Numbered from the stretch's first letter, positions 8,510-18,297 are shown. The stretch: 64,000 bases of DNA from Nibribacter ruber (GCF_009913235.1 NZ_CP047897.1:806001-870000); one strand, 5' to 3'. Notes: generated by a model not told the origin, from the sequence alone. A program made the numbers and translations.

Positions 8510-9607
8510 ATGGGACTTCGTTGTGGAATAGTGGGTTTACCAAACGTGGGTAAGTCTACGCTGTTCAATGCCTTGTCAAACGCCAAAGCAGAATCTGCCA
8601 ATTATCCTTTCTGCACCATTGAGCCCAACGTGGGCGTGATCACCGTGCCAGATGAGCGCCTCCAGATTCTGGAAGGCCTGGTGCACCCAGAGCGCGTGCT
8701 GCCTACCGTCATGGAGTTTGTAGACATTGCCGGCCTGGTGAAAGGTGCCAGCAAAGGCGAAGGCTTGGGCAACAAATTCCTGGCTAACATTAGAGAGGTA
8801 GACGCTGTCATTCATGTGGTGCGTTGTTTTGATGATCCTAACATTGTGCACGTAGCCGGCGGCGTAGACCCGGTGTTTGACAAAGACGTGATTGACACGG
8901 AGCTTCAGCTGAAAGACCTAGAGTCAATTGACAAGAAGATTGCCAAGGTAGAGCGTACCGCCAAGTCTGGTGATGCCGCCGCCAAAAAAGAGTTTGCGTC
9001 TTTGCAACGCTTCAAGCAGCATTTGGAAAGCGGCAAGAACGCCCGTTCTCTGGACGTTTCTGAAGAAGACCTGGATGCGGTAGAAGACTTGAAGCTTTTG
9101 ACCATCAAGCCGGTCATCTACGTAGCAAACGTAGACGAGGCCTCCATTCAAACGGGCAATAAATTCCTGGATGCTCTAAAAGCCCACGTGGCCGAAGAGA
9201 ACGCCGAGGTGGTAGTAATCTCTGCCGCCATAGAAGAGCAGATAGCCGACTTTACAGACGCCGAGGAGAAAGAAATGTTCCTGGGCGAGTATGGCTTAAC
9301 GGAATCTGGCTTGAACCGCCTCATAAGAGCGTCTTATTCTCTGCTCAACCTAATCACTTACTTTACCGCCGGCGTGAAGGAAGTACGCGCCTGGACTATT
9401 CAAAAAGGCTGGAAAGCCCCGCAAGCAGCTGGGGTTATTCACACAGACTTTGAGAAAGGTTTTATTAGGGCAGAAGTGATCAAATTGCCAGATTATGTAG
9501 AGTACAAGTCTGAAGCCAAAATCAAAGAGGCCGGTAAAATGTCTGTAGAAGGCAAAGAATACGTGGTGCAGGACGGTGACATCATGCACTTCAGGTTTAA
9601 CGTGTAA
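8510..9607 (+). CDS. ychF: Redox-regulated ribosome-binding ATPase YchF
   Basis: A 365-residue P-loop protein of the Obg/YchF family. It has G1 GLPNVGKSTLFN (about 8-19), the YchF-specific NYPFCTIEPN just after it, G3-type DIAGLVKGAS, and a C-terminal TGS domain (about 280-365). YchF hydrolyses ATP rather than GTP, binds 70S ribosomes and modulates translation and stress responses. The length matches the family (363-367). I placed the start at ATG 8510 because MGLRCGIVGLPNVGK is the conserved N-terminus; 30 further upstream in-frame codons are not conserved. It is monocistronic with a strong terminator 16 bp downstream. Confidence 0.96.
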   Translation: MGLRCGIVGLPNVGKSTLFNALSNAKAESANYPFCTIEPNVGVITVPDERLQILEGLVHPERVLPTVMEFVDIAGLVKGASKGEGLGNKFLANIREVDAVIHVVRCFDDPNIVHVAGGVDPVFDKDVIDTELQLKDLESIDKKIAKVERTAKSGDAAAKKEFASLQRFKQHLESGKNARSLDVSEEDLDAVEDLKLLTIKPVIYVANVDEASIQTGNKFLDALKAHVAEENAEVVVISAAIEEQIADFTDAEEKEMFLGEYGLTESGLNRLIRASYSLLNLITYFTAGVKEVRAWTIQKGWKAPQAAGVIHTDFEKGFIRAEVIKLPDYVEYKSEAKIKEAGKMSVEGKEYVVQDGDIMHFRFNV

Positions 9608-9622
9608 ACCCGTTTTCACAAG

Positions 9623-9660
9623 TAAAAAAGGAGAGTCTATATGGCTCTCCTTTTTTTTTT
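9623..9660 (+). terminator. Rho-independent terminator after ychF
   Basis: AAAAAAGGAGAG / CTCTCCTTTTTT stem with a short loop and ten trailing T. Confidence 0.92.
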
Positions 9661-9846
9661 GCCTGAGAGGGCTCATCCGTATAAATACTAGGTATTGGAA
9701 GATAGAGCCTGAGAAAAGGTTGAAATTAATAACCTCCTTCTCTGGCAGTTACGTAGTAAGAATATTTATTTATCCGCAGAAAAGGAAACATTTTCTTTAT
9801 TTCGGGGTAAACATGCTCATATTACTATATTCCAACTTTTAAAACT

Positions 9847-11340
9847 ATGAAAAGAACCTTACTTAAAGCATCATTGGCAGGCGCGCTGTTGCTGTCCATG
9901 GGTGCTCCCAAAGAGTCCATAGCACAGTCCGCTGACCGGCCATGGGGATTGTCGCTTTACGCAAGCGCCAACCAAGCCAGAACAAACATGCGCAATGACA
10001 TGTGGGACATGAGTAACTCCTCTTGGGGAGGTGGTTTGGCCATAAACCGTTACCTGTCTCCATCGTTTGACCTGTCTTTGCAGTTGAACTACTTCAACCT
10101 AGAGCAGGACGCAGCCTTTGTTACCTGGAGAACCACAGGGTACGGACCAGGCAGATTTGAAGACGAGATTGGAACCGCCAACCTGGCCTTCAAATTGAAA
10201 ATGAACAACGGTAAAATCTTGAAAGAAGAGTCCTTCATCAAGCCTTACCTAGTTGCCGGCGTTGGCTTACAGTACGCCAGCGTAGAAGCCTATTTGCCGG
10301 TGGGCATACCAGGTGGTACGCGTGAGGAGAAATGGGACGAAGGCATGTTGCGCATGAACTACATGGGCGGCGCCGGTCTTGGTTTCAGAATCACAGACGG
10401 CATCAGCTTGTTTGTACAGTCTACCCTCAACTACCCAACCACCGACTTGCTGGACGGTATCTCTAACGAGCAGTCTGACGAGTTGAACGACCGTTACCTG
10501 CAGCACCAGTTTGGTCTTTCTTTTGGCTTGGGTAAAGCCAAAGACACAGACGGCGACGGAGTTTCTGACAGAAGAGACGAGTGCCCAGACACCCCAGCCG
10601 GTGTTCAGGTTGACAAAAAAGGCTGTCCATTGGATGGTGACGGTGACGGCGTAGCCGATTACCTGGATAAGTGTCCTACTGAGGCTGGTACTGCCGCCCT
10701 GGAAGGTTGCCCAGACCGTGACAATGACGGCGTACGTGACTCAGAAGATGAGTGCCCAGACCAAGCAGGTACTGCTGCTACTCGTGGCTGCCCAGACTCT
10801 GACGGTGACGGTGTTGCTGACAAAGACGACAAATGCCCAGGCACACCAGCCGGTACAAGAGTGGATGCTTCTGGTTGCCCAGTAGTTCTTGACCGTGACG
10901 GTGACGGTGTAAACGATGACGTAGACAAGTGCCCAGACGTAGCTGGTTCTGCTGCTAACTTGGGTTGCCCAGGCTTAGACATGGAAGACAGCACCTACAT
11001 GGCCCGTGTTCCTAAGATTCAGTTTGAATTCAACAGAGCAGTATTGAAACCAGTTTCTTACCCAACTCTGGATAGAATGGCTACCATGTTAGGCAAATAT
11101 CCGCACTACAACCTGCGTATCTCTGGCCACGCTGACCACGTTGGTTCTAATGAGTACAACCAGGAGCTTTCTATGAGAAGAGCAGACGCTGCCAAGTCTT
11201 ACTTGATTGACAAGAAAGGCATCAGCTCTGACCGTATCATCACAGAAGGCTTCGGAGAAGAGAGACCAATTGCTCCAAACACCACCAACGCTGGTAGAGC
11301 GCAGAACAGACGTGCCGAATTCAGATTGTTCATCCAGTAA
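9847..11340 (+). CDS. OmpA family outer-membrane protein with thrombospondin type 3 repeats
   Basis: A 497-residue exported protein with a signal peptide ending near AQSADRP. An N-terminal beta-barrel (about 30-228) is followed by five calcium-binding thrombospondin type 3 repeats (about 233-377; units like DGDGVxDxxDxCP). The C-terminal OmpA peptidoglycan-binding domain (about 385-497) has the motif IQFEFNRAVLKPVSYPTL and ends AQNRRAEFRLFIQ. It anchors the outer membrane to peptidoglycan; repeat number in this family often varies. It is likely a major envelope protein: monocistronic, with a clear terminator and A-rich leader before ATG. Confidence 0.95.
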   Translation: MKRTLLKASLAGALLLSMGAPKESIAQSADRPWGLSLYASANQARTNMRNDMWDMSNSSWGGGLAINRYLSPSFDLSLQLNYFNLEQDAAFVTWRTTGYGPGRFEDEIGTANLAFKLKMNNGKILKEESFIKPYLVAGVGLQYASVEAYLPVGIPGGTREEKWDEGMLRMNYMGGAGLGFRITDGISLFVQSTLNYPTTDLLDGISNEQSDELNDRYLQHQFGLSFGLGKAKDTDGDGVSDRRDECPDTPAGVQVDKKGCPLDGDGDGVADYLDKCPTEAGTAALEGCPDRDNDGVRDSEDECPDQAGTAATRGCPDSDGDGVADKDDKCPGTPAGTRVDASGCPVVLDRDGDGVNDDVDKCPDVAGSAANLGCPGLDMEDSTYMARVPKIQFEFNRAVLKPVSYPTLDRMATMLGKYPHYNLRISGHADHVGSNEYNQELSMRRADAAKSYLIDKKGISSDRIITEGFGEERPIAPNTTNAGRAQNRRAEFRLFIQ

Positions 11341-11363
11341 CAATCCTGATTTTTAACTTCAGA

Positions 11364-11392
11364 AAAGCCCCGCCTTTGGTGGGGCTTTTTTG
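11364..11392 (+). terminator. Rho-independent terminator after the OmpA gene
   Basis: AAAGCCCCGCC / GGTGGGGCTTTTTT hairpin 23 bp past the stop codon. Confidence 0.92.
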
Positions 11393-11527
11393 CGTTTAAC
11401 ACTGTAGCTAATCATAATCAGTTAATAGGCATTTCTGCTCCTTCACACATATAAGATGCGATTGGCTAACCTTCAATTTAAGTATGAGAGGCAGAAATAA
11501 TAAATATTTCAACAAGCAAATACCACT

Positions 11528-12055
11528 ATGGAAAATCAGGAAAGAGAAGTTTGGCAGAGAGGCCCCGTGGCCGGCGTGCCTCCCCTGCTGCAACCGGTGG
11601 CCCACGCGCTTTTGCAAGCTCAGGAAGAAATAGAAAGAGAAATGCTGGACTACCCGGAGCAGCTGTTATGGGAAAAACCCGGCGGGTTAGCTTCCATCGG
11701 ATTCCATTTGCAGCACCTCACTGGCGTGTTAGACAGGCTGTTTACCTATGCCCTTGCACAACCGCTTACAGAGGCGCAGCGGCAGAACCTAACTGCTGAA
11801 GGACAGCCTAATCCAGAGCTTAGGATTCAGGAACTCGTTGTCACATTCGGGTCACAGGTAGTAAAAGCGATTTCTCAGTTAAAAGCCACGGATGAAACTA
11901 TTCTTTTAGAACCAAGAGCCCTGGGTCGCGCCCAGATTCCCACCAATGTTTTGGGGCTTTTGTTTCATTCTGCAGAGCACACCATGCGGCATGTAGGCCA
12001 ATTGCTGGTGACCGCCAGAATCTTAAAAATCGGCTCCTTGCCTCAAACGCCGTAA
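11528..12055 (+). CDS. DinB family protein (YfiT-like putative metal-dependent hydrolase)
   Basis: A 175-residue protein with the four-helix DinB layout. The three metal-binding His are visible in SIGFHLQHLTGVLDRL (about 56-71) and in LFHSAEHTMRHVGQLLVTAR (about 145-164). DinB/YfiT proteins bind a divalent metal; several act as thiol-dependent S-transferases (bacillithiol, mycothiol), but the substrate here is unknown. Its first 25 residues are Pro-rich. It is not close to its neighbours on either side and probably has its own promoter. Confidence 0.82.
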   Translation: MENQEREVWQRGPVAGVPPLLQPVAHALLQAQEEIEREMLDYPEQLLWEKPGGLASIGFHLQHLTGVLDRLFTYALAQPLTEAQRQNLTAEGQPNPELRIQELVVTFGSQVVKAISQLKATDETILLEPRALGRAQIPTNVLGLLFHSAEHTMRHVGQLLVTARILKIGSLPQTP

Positions 12056-12079
12056 AGGTGATAAGTTTAATGAAGCCTT

Positions 12080-12117
12080 CGTTTTTGGCTTATTTTCTGG
12101 AAATGAGGGTAAAAACG
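12080..12117. repeat. Palindromic repeat copy 5
   Basis: CGTTTTTGGCTTA left arm and GAGGGTAAAAACG right arm, moderately diverged. It lies 25 bp after the DinB stop. Confidence 0.8.
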
Positions 12118-12412
12118 GATATGGTGGATAGCAACCGCCTGTCTAGCTTACCCACAAGATCCTTCATAGATGACAGGTGATGTGAAGATGTGGAGATTTG
12201 AAAATGTGCGGATTTGAAAATTTGCAGATGTGATTGAGGCAAAGACTACCTCTCCCGCAAACTTGTAGCTTGTGGGTGCTATTGGGCAAGGTTAAAATGC
12301 GTGCGTCGCAAGAGGACGCTTGGGCCATGGTATTTATTAACCTTGATTATATCAGTAAACAATACAAACCTCAAATCCTCCAAGAACTCACTGTTTCCTC
12401 AACTCAACCATC

Positions 12413-12448
12413 AAAAAAAGCCGCCTGAGATTTCTCCCGGCGGCTTTT
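12413..12448 (-). terminator. Rho-independent terminator of the DPP III-like gene
   Basis: On the reverse strand AAAAGCCGCC / GGCGGCTTTT is followed by seven T, about 40 bp beyond the peptidase stop. The hairpin is symmetrical and may also stop rightward transcripts. Confidence 0.8.
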
Positions 12449-12485
12449 CGTTTTTAGCGTCTTTTGACCAAAACAGGCCAAAAAC
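12449..12485. repeat. Palindromic repeat copy 6
   Basis: Ends only a few bases from the peptidase stop codon. The right arm CAGGCCAAAAACG is intact; the left arm (CGTTTTTAGCGTC) is diverged. Confidence 0.75.
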
Positions 12486-12488
12486 GGC

Positions 12489-14639
12489 TTAGTTGTAATT
12501 AGGCAGCAAATTATAGGTTTTGCCGTACTCCAGCATTTGCTGCGTGAAGTTGGTTGGATACGTGATGAGGACATCCACCACTTTTCCGTCTTTCACCACA
12601 GGCGTTAACTTAGGCTGAATAAAGCCGGCGTAGGGAGCAATGTTCAATTTGCTGTAACGGTCCAACACTTCTTTGTGTAGCTTCTGGTCTACCTTCACCC
12701 CGTAGGTTTCCACCAGGTTCTTGGCGGCATTGAAATCACCTTCAGAGGTCATGCGCTGGGTTTCTTTCAGCAATTCGCCAAACAGGCTTCTCAACTTCTG
12801 GTAGTCATTAATCTTGAAGTACGTTTTTCCGTCTTTGGTCACGCGCTCAATCACGTTGTCTTTCTTGCCTCTTTCAAAAGCCCAGGCGGCCACCATCTGG
12901 CGGTTGCGCATATGCGCTTCCTCCACGGTTTCCCCCAAAGCCAAACGTGACAACTGCGTCATCAAACCTCCCCGAATGTAGCCGTCATATTCGGCCTTGC
13001 CCACTTCCAGTGACGGCATCACGCCAATCTCTACCAGTTTAGGGTCCATCACGTAATACAGGGCTACCAAGTCGGCGCGGCCTTCTTCAATGGTGCTGGC
13101 GTAGTTTTTCAGGGTTTCCTTGGGAGTGCCCACGCCCGGGTTAATCTGCCCAGACGCGTGCCCAATCACCTCGTGCATGTCGGTGTGCAGGTCGCTGGCA
13201 ATAGAAGAGTATTTTTTAGAACGCTCAATCTCCTCAGGGCTGTAGGCAAACTCGGTTAAAACGCTTCCGCCGGTGTTGGCCGCCTCATTGTAGGCATGTA
13301 CAATGTTGCCCAGGTTCACAGACTTAGAGCCATGCTCTTTTCTGATCCAGTTGGCGTTGGGCAGGTTAATGCCAATAGGCGTGGCCGGAGCGGCATCACC
13401 ACCTTCCACCACGGCCGTGATTACCTTAGCCGTAATACCAACTACCTTTTTCTTCTTATGCTGCGGCAAAAGCGGCGAATTGTCTTCAAACCACTGCGCC
13501 TGGTCTCCTATAGCCTTAATGCGTTTGGTAGCTTCCAGGTCTTTAAAGGACACCACCGACTCATAGGCTGCCTTAATGCCCAGCGGGTCACCGTACACTT
13601 CAATGAAGCCGTTCACCACATCAGTGTTAGAATTCACGTCTTGCACCCAGGCAATGTTGTACTCATCAAACACGCGCAGATCGCCGGTCTTGTAGTATTC
13701 GGCTAGTTTTTGAAGGGCTAAGCGCTGTTGCTCGTTCTCGGCTACCGGAATGGCTTTCTCCAGCCAGAAGACCATGCGCTTGATGGCGGCATCATACATG
13801 CCACCTACCTTCCAGACCTTCTCCACCAACTTGCCGTTTTCTTTTACCAGCTTAGAGTTTAGGCCATAGGAAATAGGACGAGTATCTTTTTTGTCTGCCA
13901 TCTTGGCGTAGAAATCCTCTACCTCTTTCTGGGTAACGCCTTCATAGTAGTTGTTGGCCGAGGTGGCAATCAGGTCCTGCCCTGCTACCTGGTTCACACG
14001 CTTGGGCGCTATGTTTGGATCAAACAGGATAGGCGTAATCCAGGCAATGAAACTGTCCACAGTCTCGCCTTTCTGCAAAGGCAATTGACCAGCCGGAACT
14101 TTCTTGATAGATTCGGCTAAAAACGCCTTGCTGAACTCCGGTAAAAACTTGTTGGTAGAGTAATGGTGATGGATGCCGTTTGAGAACCACACGCGCTTGG
14201 TGTACTCCATCAGCTTCTCCCAGTCAGGAGAGGTGGAGCGGTCACGCTTGTTTTCCACGATGGCATCTAAGGTGCGGCGTATGCGCAGGTTGTGCTTGAA
14301 GTTCTGGTCATAGATGATGTCCCTTCCTGACAAAGCAGCTTCATACAGGTAATACAGCAATTCTTTCTGCTGGGTGCTCAGTTGCTCAAAACCCGGGGCC
14401 CGGTAACGAAGAATGCGCAGATCGGCGAACTGGTCGCTTACGTACTGAAAATCTTCTTCCAACTTTTGCGGGGGCGAAGTCTGGGTCACGGAAACCACTG
14501 CTTTCTCCTGCACGCCTACCACTTCTTTGGTGGCAGCGGCAGTGCTGCTATTGGAAGAAGTGCTGGTATTCTTGGCGCAGCTTCCTAACAGCAGGGTTGC
14601 CATCAGAAAACCAGACACCTGAAACGTATTCTTTTTCAT
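12489..14639 (-). CDS. Dipeptidyl-peptidase III family metallopeptidase (M49), lipoprotein
   Basis: A 716-residue exported zinc peptidase. The N-terminus (MKKNTFQVSGFLMATLLLGSC) is a lipoprotein signal with the acylated Cys at position 21. The M49 zinc motif is HEVIGH at 489-494 (Zn ligands and catalytic Glu), and the third ligand lies in EEGRAD at 518-523. Unlike the classic HELLGH of mammalian enzymes with an extra residue, the spacing here is HExxGH. The family removes N-terminal dipeptides; here it would act at the envelope. It is monocistronic, flanked by a terminator and divergent from the Mpo1-like gene. Substrate specificity is unknown. Confidence 0.92.
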   Translation of the reverse strand: MKKNTFQVSGFLMATLLLGSCAKNTSTSSNSSTAAATKEVVGVQEKAVVSVTQTSPPQKLEEDFQYVSDQFADLRILRYRAPGFEQLSTQQKELLYYLYEAALSGRDIIYDQNFKHNLRIRRTLDAIVENKRDRSTSPDWEKLMEYTKRVWFSNGIHHHYSTNKFLPEFSKAFLAESIKKVPAGQLPLQKGETVDSFIAWITPILFDPNIAPKRVNQVAGQDLIATSANNYYEGVTQKEVEDFYAKMADKKDTRPISYGLNSKLVKENGKLVEKVWKVGGMYDAAIKRMVFWLEKAIPVAENEQQRLALQKLAEYYKTGDLRVFDEYNIAWVQDVNSNTDVVNGFIEVYGDPLGIKAAYESVVSFKDLEATKRIKAIGDQAQWFEDNSPLLPQHKKKKVVGITAKVITAVVEGGDAAPATPIGINLPNANWIRKEHGSKSVNLGNIVHAYNEAANTGGSVLTEFAYSPEEIERSKKYSSIASDLHTDMHEVIGHASGQINPGVGTPKETLKNYASTIEEGRADLVALYYVMDPKLVEIGVMPSLEVGKAEYDGYIRGGLMTQLSRLALGETVEEAHMRNRQMVAAWAFERGKKDNVIERVTKDGKTYFKINDYQKLRSLFGELLKETQRMTSEGDFNAAKNLVETYGVKVDQKLHKEVLDRYSKLNIAPYAGFIQPKLTPVVKDGKVVDVLITYPTNFTQQMLEYGKTYNLLPNYN

Positions 14640-14785
14640 AGAACTTGATATGAATGGTTAGTTAAAGGTACTCATTTTGCGAAGAGCATCAAAAACCACT
14701 CCCAGTTTGAATTTGCCTCTGCGCCCATTAAATAATTTATCCCGAATTGCTATCTTAGGAGCAGACTAACCTCCTCTTCTCTACC

Positions 14786-15256
14786 ATGGCTGCCATACAC
14801 CTGCTGCTAGACGAATACGCCGAAAGCCACCGCAACGGCACCAACAAAACCATTCACTGGATCTGCGTGCCCGCCATCATGATCAGCCTGATCGGCTTGA
14901 TTTGGTCCATTCCCACACCCGATTTTATGGCGCAGCTGCCTTTCCCTATGAACTGGGGCATCTTGTTTGTGCTGCTGGCCATGGTGTATTACGTAGCGCT
15001 GTCGCCTAGTCTGGCGTTGGGCATGGTGTTGGTGAGTTTGTTCTTCCTCTGGATTGTCTACCAGCTAGACCAGTTCTCGGGCCTTCCGCTGTGGGCCATT
15101 TGCCTGTTTATTTTCGTGGTGGCCTGGGTGGGACAGTTTGTTGGGCACAAGATTGAAGGCAAGAAACCCTCCTTTTTGAAAGACCTGCAATTTCTGTTGA
15201 TTGGCCCAGTGTGGCTGCTTAGTTTCATCTACCAGAAGCTGGGCATTCCGTATTAA
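14786..15256 (+). CDS. Mpo1-like / DUF962 integral membrane protein
   Basis: A 156-residue protein with four predicted transmembrane helices and the DUF962 N-terminal signature HLLLDEYAESHRNGTNKTIHWICVP. The conserved His residues (H17-type, H24-type and the late GHKIEGKKPSF) match yeast Mpo1, an Fe-dependent dioxygenase that shortens 2-hydroxy fatty acids by alpha-oxidation. The bacterial substrate is not established, but 2-hydroxylated acyl chains occur in Bacteroidota sphingolipids and lipid A, which makes a lipid role plausible. It is divergent from the peptidase gene and stands alone. Confidence 0.85.
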   Translation: MAAIHLLLDEYAESHRNGTNKTIHWICVPAIMISLIGLIWSIPTPDFMAQLPFPMNWGILFVLLAMVYYVALSPSLALGMVLVSLFFLWIVYQLDQFSGLPLWAICLFIFVVAWVGQFVGHKIEGKKPSFLKDLQFLLIGPVWLLSFIYQKLGIPY

Positions 15257-15442
15257 ACCTTTGCAAAACCACCTGATTTATATTGGAAGGAATTTCTGTT
15301 TACATAATTTTTTTGGCGCCTTCTTTCCACCCTATCTTAAAGGCTTTCTACCTGACTAACCCTAAAGCGGAAAGTGGAATAACAATGACGAAAATCACTT
15401 GCCTGCACTACATTGTTTACAGGGTTGGCGTATTGGCGTGGC

Positions 15443-15450
15443 TATCTTTG
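15443..15450 (+). promoter_or_regulatory. Candidate -7 promoter box of the CHGKC protein gene
   Basis: TATCTTTG matches the Bacteroidota TAnnTTTG element and lies 16 bp before ATG 15467, so the 5' leader would be very short. Confidence 0.45.
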
Positions 15451-15466
15451 TCACAGGCAACCACCC

Positions 15467-15844
15467 ATGAAACGACTCGCGACCATATTGCTTTTAACCG
15501 TCATGCTTACGCAGGCCTTCAGCAAGGTCTTTGTAGTGCTGGAGTTTGAAGCCAACCGCGAGTTCATCACCAGTTTCCTCTGCATCAACCGAGCCAAGCC
15601 CCAACTGCAGTGTCATGGCAAGTGCTACCTCCAAAAGAAACTGAAAAAAGCCGACCAGGATCAAAGCCCGGCTTCTCAAAAAAACCAGCTGCAAAAAGCT
15701 GAGATTACTCTTTTTTACCAGCCGTTCATGACGCTTCCGGCCCCGTTCTCCTTCCCTTCTGAGCTCGTTTTCCCGGCCGCATTGGTAAGTGAGGCCACTC
15801 CTACGTTCTTCGCCATTTTTCATCCGCCTAAGTTGACTGTGTAA
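15467..15844 (+). CDS. Small exported protein with a CHGKC motif, upstream of a TonB receptor
   Basis: A 125-residue protein with a signal-like hydrophobic start (MKRLATILLLTVMLTQAFS) and a Cys cluster CINRAKPQLQCHGKCYLQKKL at about 38-58. After it come a Lys/Gln-rich linker and a less conserved tail. Similar short proteins with an HC-x-GKC motif commonly precede TonB-dependent receptors in Bacteroidota. The Cys/His cluster suggests metal (perhaps copper) contact, but this is inference. I used ATG 15467 because it gives a clean signal peptide and follows a -7 box. The receptor gene starts 101 bp downstream. Confidence 0.6.
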   Translation: MKRLATILLLTVMLTQAFSKVFVVLEFEANREFITSFLCINRAKPQLQCHGKCYLQKKLKKADQDQSPASQKNQLQKAEITLFYQPFMTLPAPFSFPSELVFPAALVSEATPTFFAIFHPPKLTV

Positions 15845-15945
15845 GATTGTTTGTCTGGCGCTCAGTGTCAGACAAGATGGCCACGCCTTTGCTTTTTGCC
15901 TTGGCTGCCGCGCTATGTCTTTTCTTTCACTAGACTATTTGCAGT

Positions 15946-18243
15946 ATGAAAAATATATACGCCTGTCTCATGATGTTCATGATGCTAGCCCCCTTTGCCC
16001 AGGCGCAACAAACCGTGAAAGGCAAGGTGGTTGACGCCTTTACCAAAGAAGCGCTCATTGGCGCCAGCGTGCAAGTTCCCAACTCCACCAATGGCACCAT
16101 GACAGCCGCAGACGGGAGCTTTTCGCTCTCTGCCCATGCAGAGAAGATAATGGTTTCTTACCTGGGCTATGTACCCCAAGAAGTTACCATACAGCCCGGA
16201 TTTCTGTTGGTGCAATTGTCTCCTTCTTCCAATCAATTGAACCAAGTCATTGTCTCTGCCAGCCGCGAGGTGCAGGCCCGCACCGAGGCTCCCATAGCCA
16301 TCAGTGCTCTCACTACGCAGGTGTTGCAAGAAACCAAAGCCGCCACGCTAGACCAGGTCATGAACAAGGTAGGCGGCGTGTACATGGTGAACTTGGGCAA
16401 CGAACAGCATACCATGGCCATTCGGCAGCCCATTGGCTACAAAAGCTTGTTCCTGTACTTAGAAGACGGCATTCCCATTAGGGTCTCCGGCGACTTTAAC
16501 CACAACGCCCTTATTGAAATCAACCAGGCAGCACTCAAGTCCATTGAAATCATCAAGGGTCCTGCGTCTTCGCTTTATGGCAGCGAGGCGATTGGTGGGG
16601 CGGTGAATTTCATTACCCAGGCGCCTACCTCGGTGGCTACGGCCATGGTACAATTAGAAAGCAGCAACCAAGGCTACCGAAGAACCGATTTCAGTGCCTC
16701 TCAGACCATTGGCAAGCTAGGTGTTTACGCCGGTGGATATTTTGCAACACAGCATCACGGTCCTATCAGCCACAGCGATTTCAACAAACTGGCTTTCACC
16801 TTTAGAGCAGATTACCAACTGTCTGAGCGCAGCAAACTCACCACCTCGGCCACTTTGGTTGACTACAAAACCGACCAGACCGGCGGCCTGGACAGCACCC
16901 GTTTCTATACCCAGGAATACAGCAGCCTGCATACGTTCACCTACCGCCAGGTGAAAGCCCTGCGCGTACGCACTAGCTTTGAACACACCTGGGATTCTAC
17001 CAACCATACCCAGGCTACGGTATACATCCGGAAAAACGCCATCGGGCAGAACCCTTTCTATGCCATCTCCAACCTAAAAGGAAATCCTACCAAGGCGAAA
17101 GGGGAAATAAATGAGGATGCCTTTCATGGGTACGGCTTAGTGGCCCAGCACAAAAAAAACTTTTCCTTTTTAAGGGCCCAGTTGTTAGCCGGCCTGAGCT
17201 TGGATTATAGCCCGGCCACCTACACGGCCCTTTTCCTGGACATTGACCGAGATGCTGCTGGCAGATATGTGAGCTATACCCAGAAAGACTCTTTGCTTAC
17301 CCATTACGCCGTAAATCTGCTCAATACCGCCGCCTATGCCCAGGCCCAGATCACCCCAATGGAGCGGTTGAACGTGATGGCTGCCCTGCGCTATGACCGC
17401 CTGGACTATGCCTTTGACAACTACCTGGCGCCCTCGGCCTTTACAGGTGCCCCTGATGAGAAAAACGGCTTCCGGCAGTTCTCTCCTAAAATAGGTCTAA
17501 CCTATGATTTGGGAACCAGCAAGGGCGTGTATACCAACTACAGTTTAGGCTTTGCCCCTCCCCAGATTTCTGAACTGTATAGAGGCGTAAAAGTACCTAC
17601 CCTGCAACCTGCCCAGTACCACAGTTATGAAGTGGGCGGCTGGATGAGTTTCCTGCAACACAAAGCCTACCTGGACCTGAGCCTATACCAAATGGAAGGC
17701 GCTCAGGAGATTATCTCGGTGAGGTTAGAGGATGGCACCTATCAGAACCAGAACGCAGGCCAGACCCGTCACCAAGGGGTGGAATACACCCTGCATTATG
17801 AGCCTACCTCAGCGCTTGCGTTCCGGTGGAGCGGGACCAACGCGCGTCACTGGTTTGTCCAGTACCAGGAAAAAGGGAAAGACCTTGCAGGCAATGAAAT
17901 GGCCACGGCCCCCCGCTTCCTTACCAACGCCGAGGTGACCTATCGTCCAAACTATGTCAAAGGCTTACGCCTAAGCCTGGAATGGCAGCACGTGGGCAAA
18001 TACTACATGGACCCCGCCAATTCTGAATACTACTGCGGCTACAACCTGCTCAGCGCGAGGGTTGGCTATACGCTGCACGGTTTTGAAACTTGGGTGAACG
18101 TCTTAAACATGGCCAATGCACTCTATGCCACCACTGTAGATAAATACGCCTATGGCAAAAGCTACCGGCAAGGCATTCCCAGAACGGTACACTTGGGCAT
18201 TGGCTACCAGTTCACCGCCAAAGGAGAAAAGACTCAGCCCTGA
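15946..18243 (+). CDS. TonB-dependent outer-membrane receptor
   Basis: A 765-residue receptor: signal peptide (to AQAQ, about residue 21), a carboxypeptidase D regulatory-like domain (VKGKVVDAFTKEALIGASVQVP, about 24-100), a plug domain (about 115-225; IEIIKGPASSLYGSEAIGGAVNFI) and a C-terminal beta-barrel that ends in an aromatic-rich strand. It imports a substrate with energy from TonB-ExbBD. It has no SusD partner, which argues against glycan import and favours a metal complex, cobalamin or siderophore. The flanking CHGKC protein and the Cys-rich BNR lipoprotein support a metal. The ligand cannot be read from the sequence. Confidence 0.92.
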   Translation: MKNIYACLMMFMMLAPFAQAQQTVKGKVVDAFTKEALIGASVQVPNSTNGTMTAADGSFSLSAHAEKIMVSYLGYVPQEVTIQPGFLLVQLSPSSNQLNQVIVSASREVQARTEAPIAISALTTQVLQETKAATLDQVMNKVGGVYMVNLGNEQHTMAIRQPIGYKSLFLYLEDGIPIRVSGDFNHNALIEINQAALKSIEIIKGPASSLYGSEAIGGAVNFITQAPTSVATAMVQLESSNQGYRRTDFSASQTIGKLGVYAGGYFATQHHGPISHSDFNKLAFTFRADYQLSERSKLTTSATLVDYKTDQTGGLDSTRFYTQEYSSLHTFTYRQVKALRVRTSFEHTWDSTNHTQATVYIRKNAIGQNPFYAISNLKGNPTKAKGEINEDAFHGYGLVAQHKKNFSFLRAQLLAGLSLDYSPATYTALFLDIDRDAAGRYVSYTQKDSLLTHYAVNLLNTAAYAQAQITPMERLNVMAALRYDRLDYAFDNYLAPSAFTGAPDEKNGFRQFSPKIGLTYDLGTSKGVYTNYSLGFAPPQISELYRGVKVPTLQPAQYHSYEVGGWMSFLQHKAYLDLSLYQMEGAQEIISVRLEDGTYQNQNAGQTRHQGVEYTLHYEPTSALAFRWSGTNARHWFVQYQEKGKDLAGNEMATAPRFLTNAEVTYRPNYVKGLRLSLEWQHVGKYYMDPANSEYYCGYNLLSARVGYTLHGFETWVNVLNMANALYATTVDKYAYGKSYRQGIPRTVHLGIGYQFTAKGEKTQP

Positions 18244-18259
18244 CATTGACAATCCTCTC

Positions 18260-18297
18260 CGTTTTTGGGCTATTTTCTTGAAAACAAGCTAAAAACG
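18260..18297. repeat. Palindromic repeat copy 7
   Basis: CGTTTTTGGGCTA left arm, AAGCTAAAAACG right arm, TTTTCTTGAAAA centre. It separates the TonB receptor from the BNR lipoprotein. Confidence 0.85.

Larger units (their letters stand above)
12056..12488. other. Intergenic region, 433 bp, two palindromes and a terminator
   Basis: Between convergent genes. It contains palindrome copies 5 and 6, a terminator for the leftward peptidase gene at 12413-12448, and a low-complexity segment of GATTTGAAAATGTG-like words near 12177-12230 that recurs at 41.66 kb and 51.93 kb. No credible gene. Confidence 0.6.
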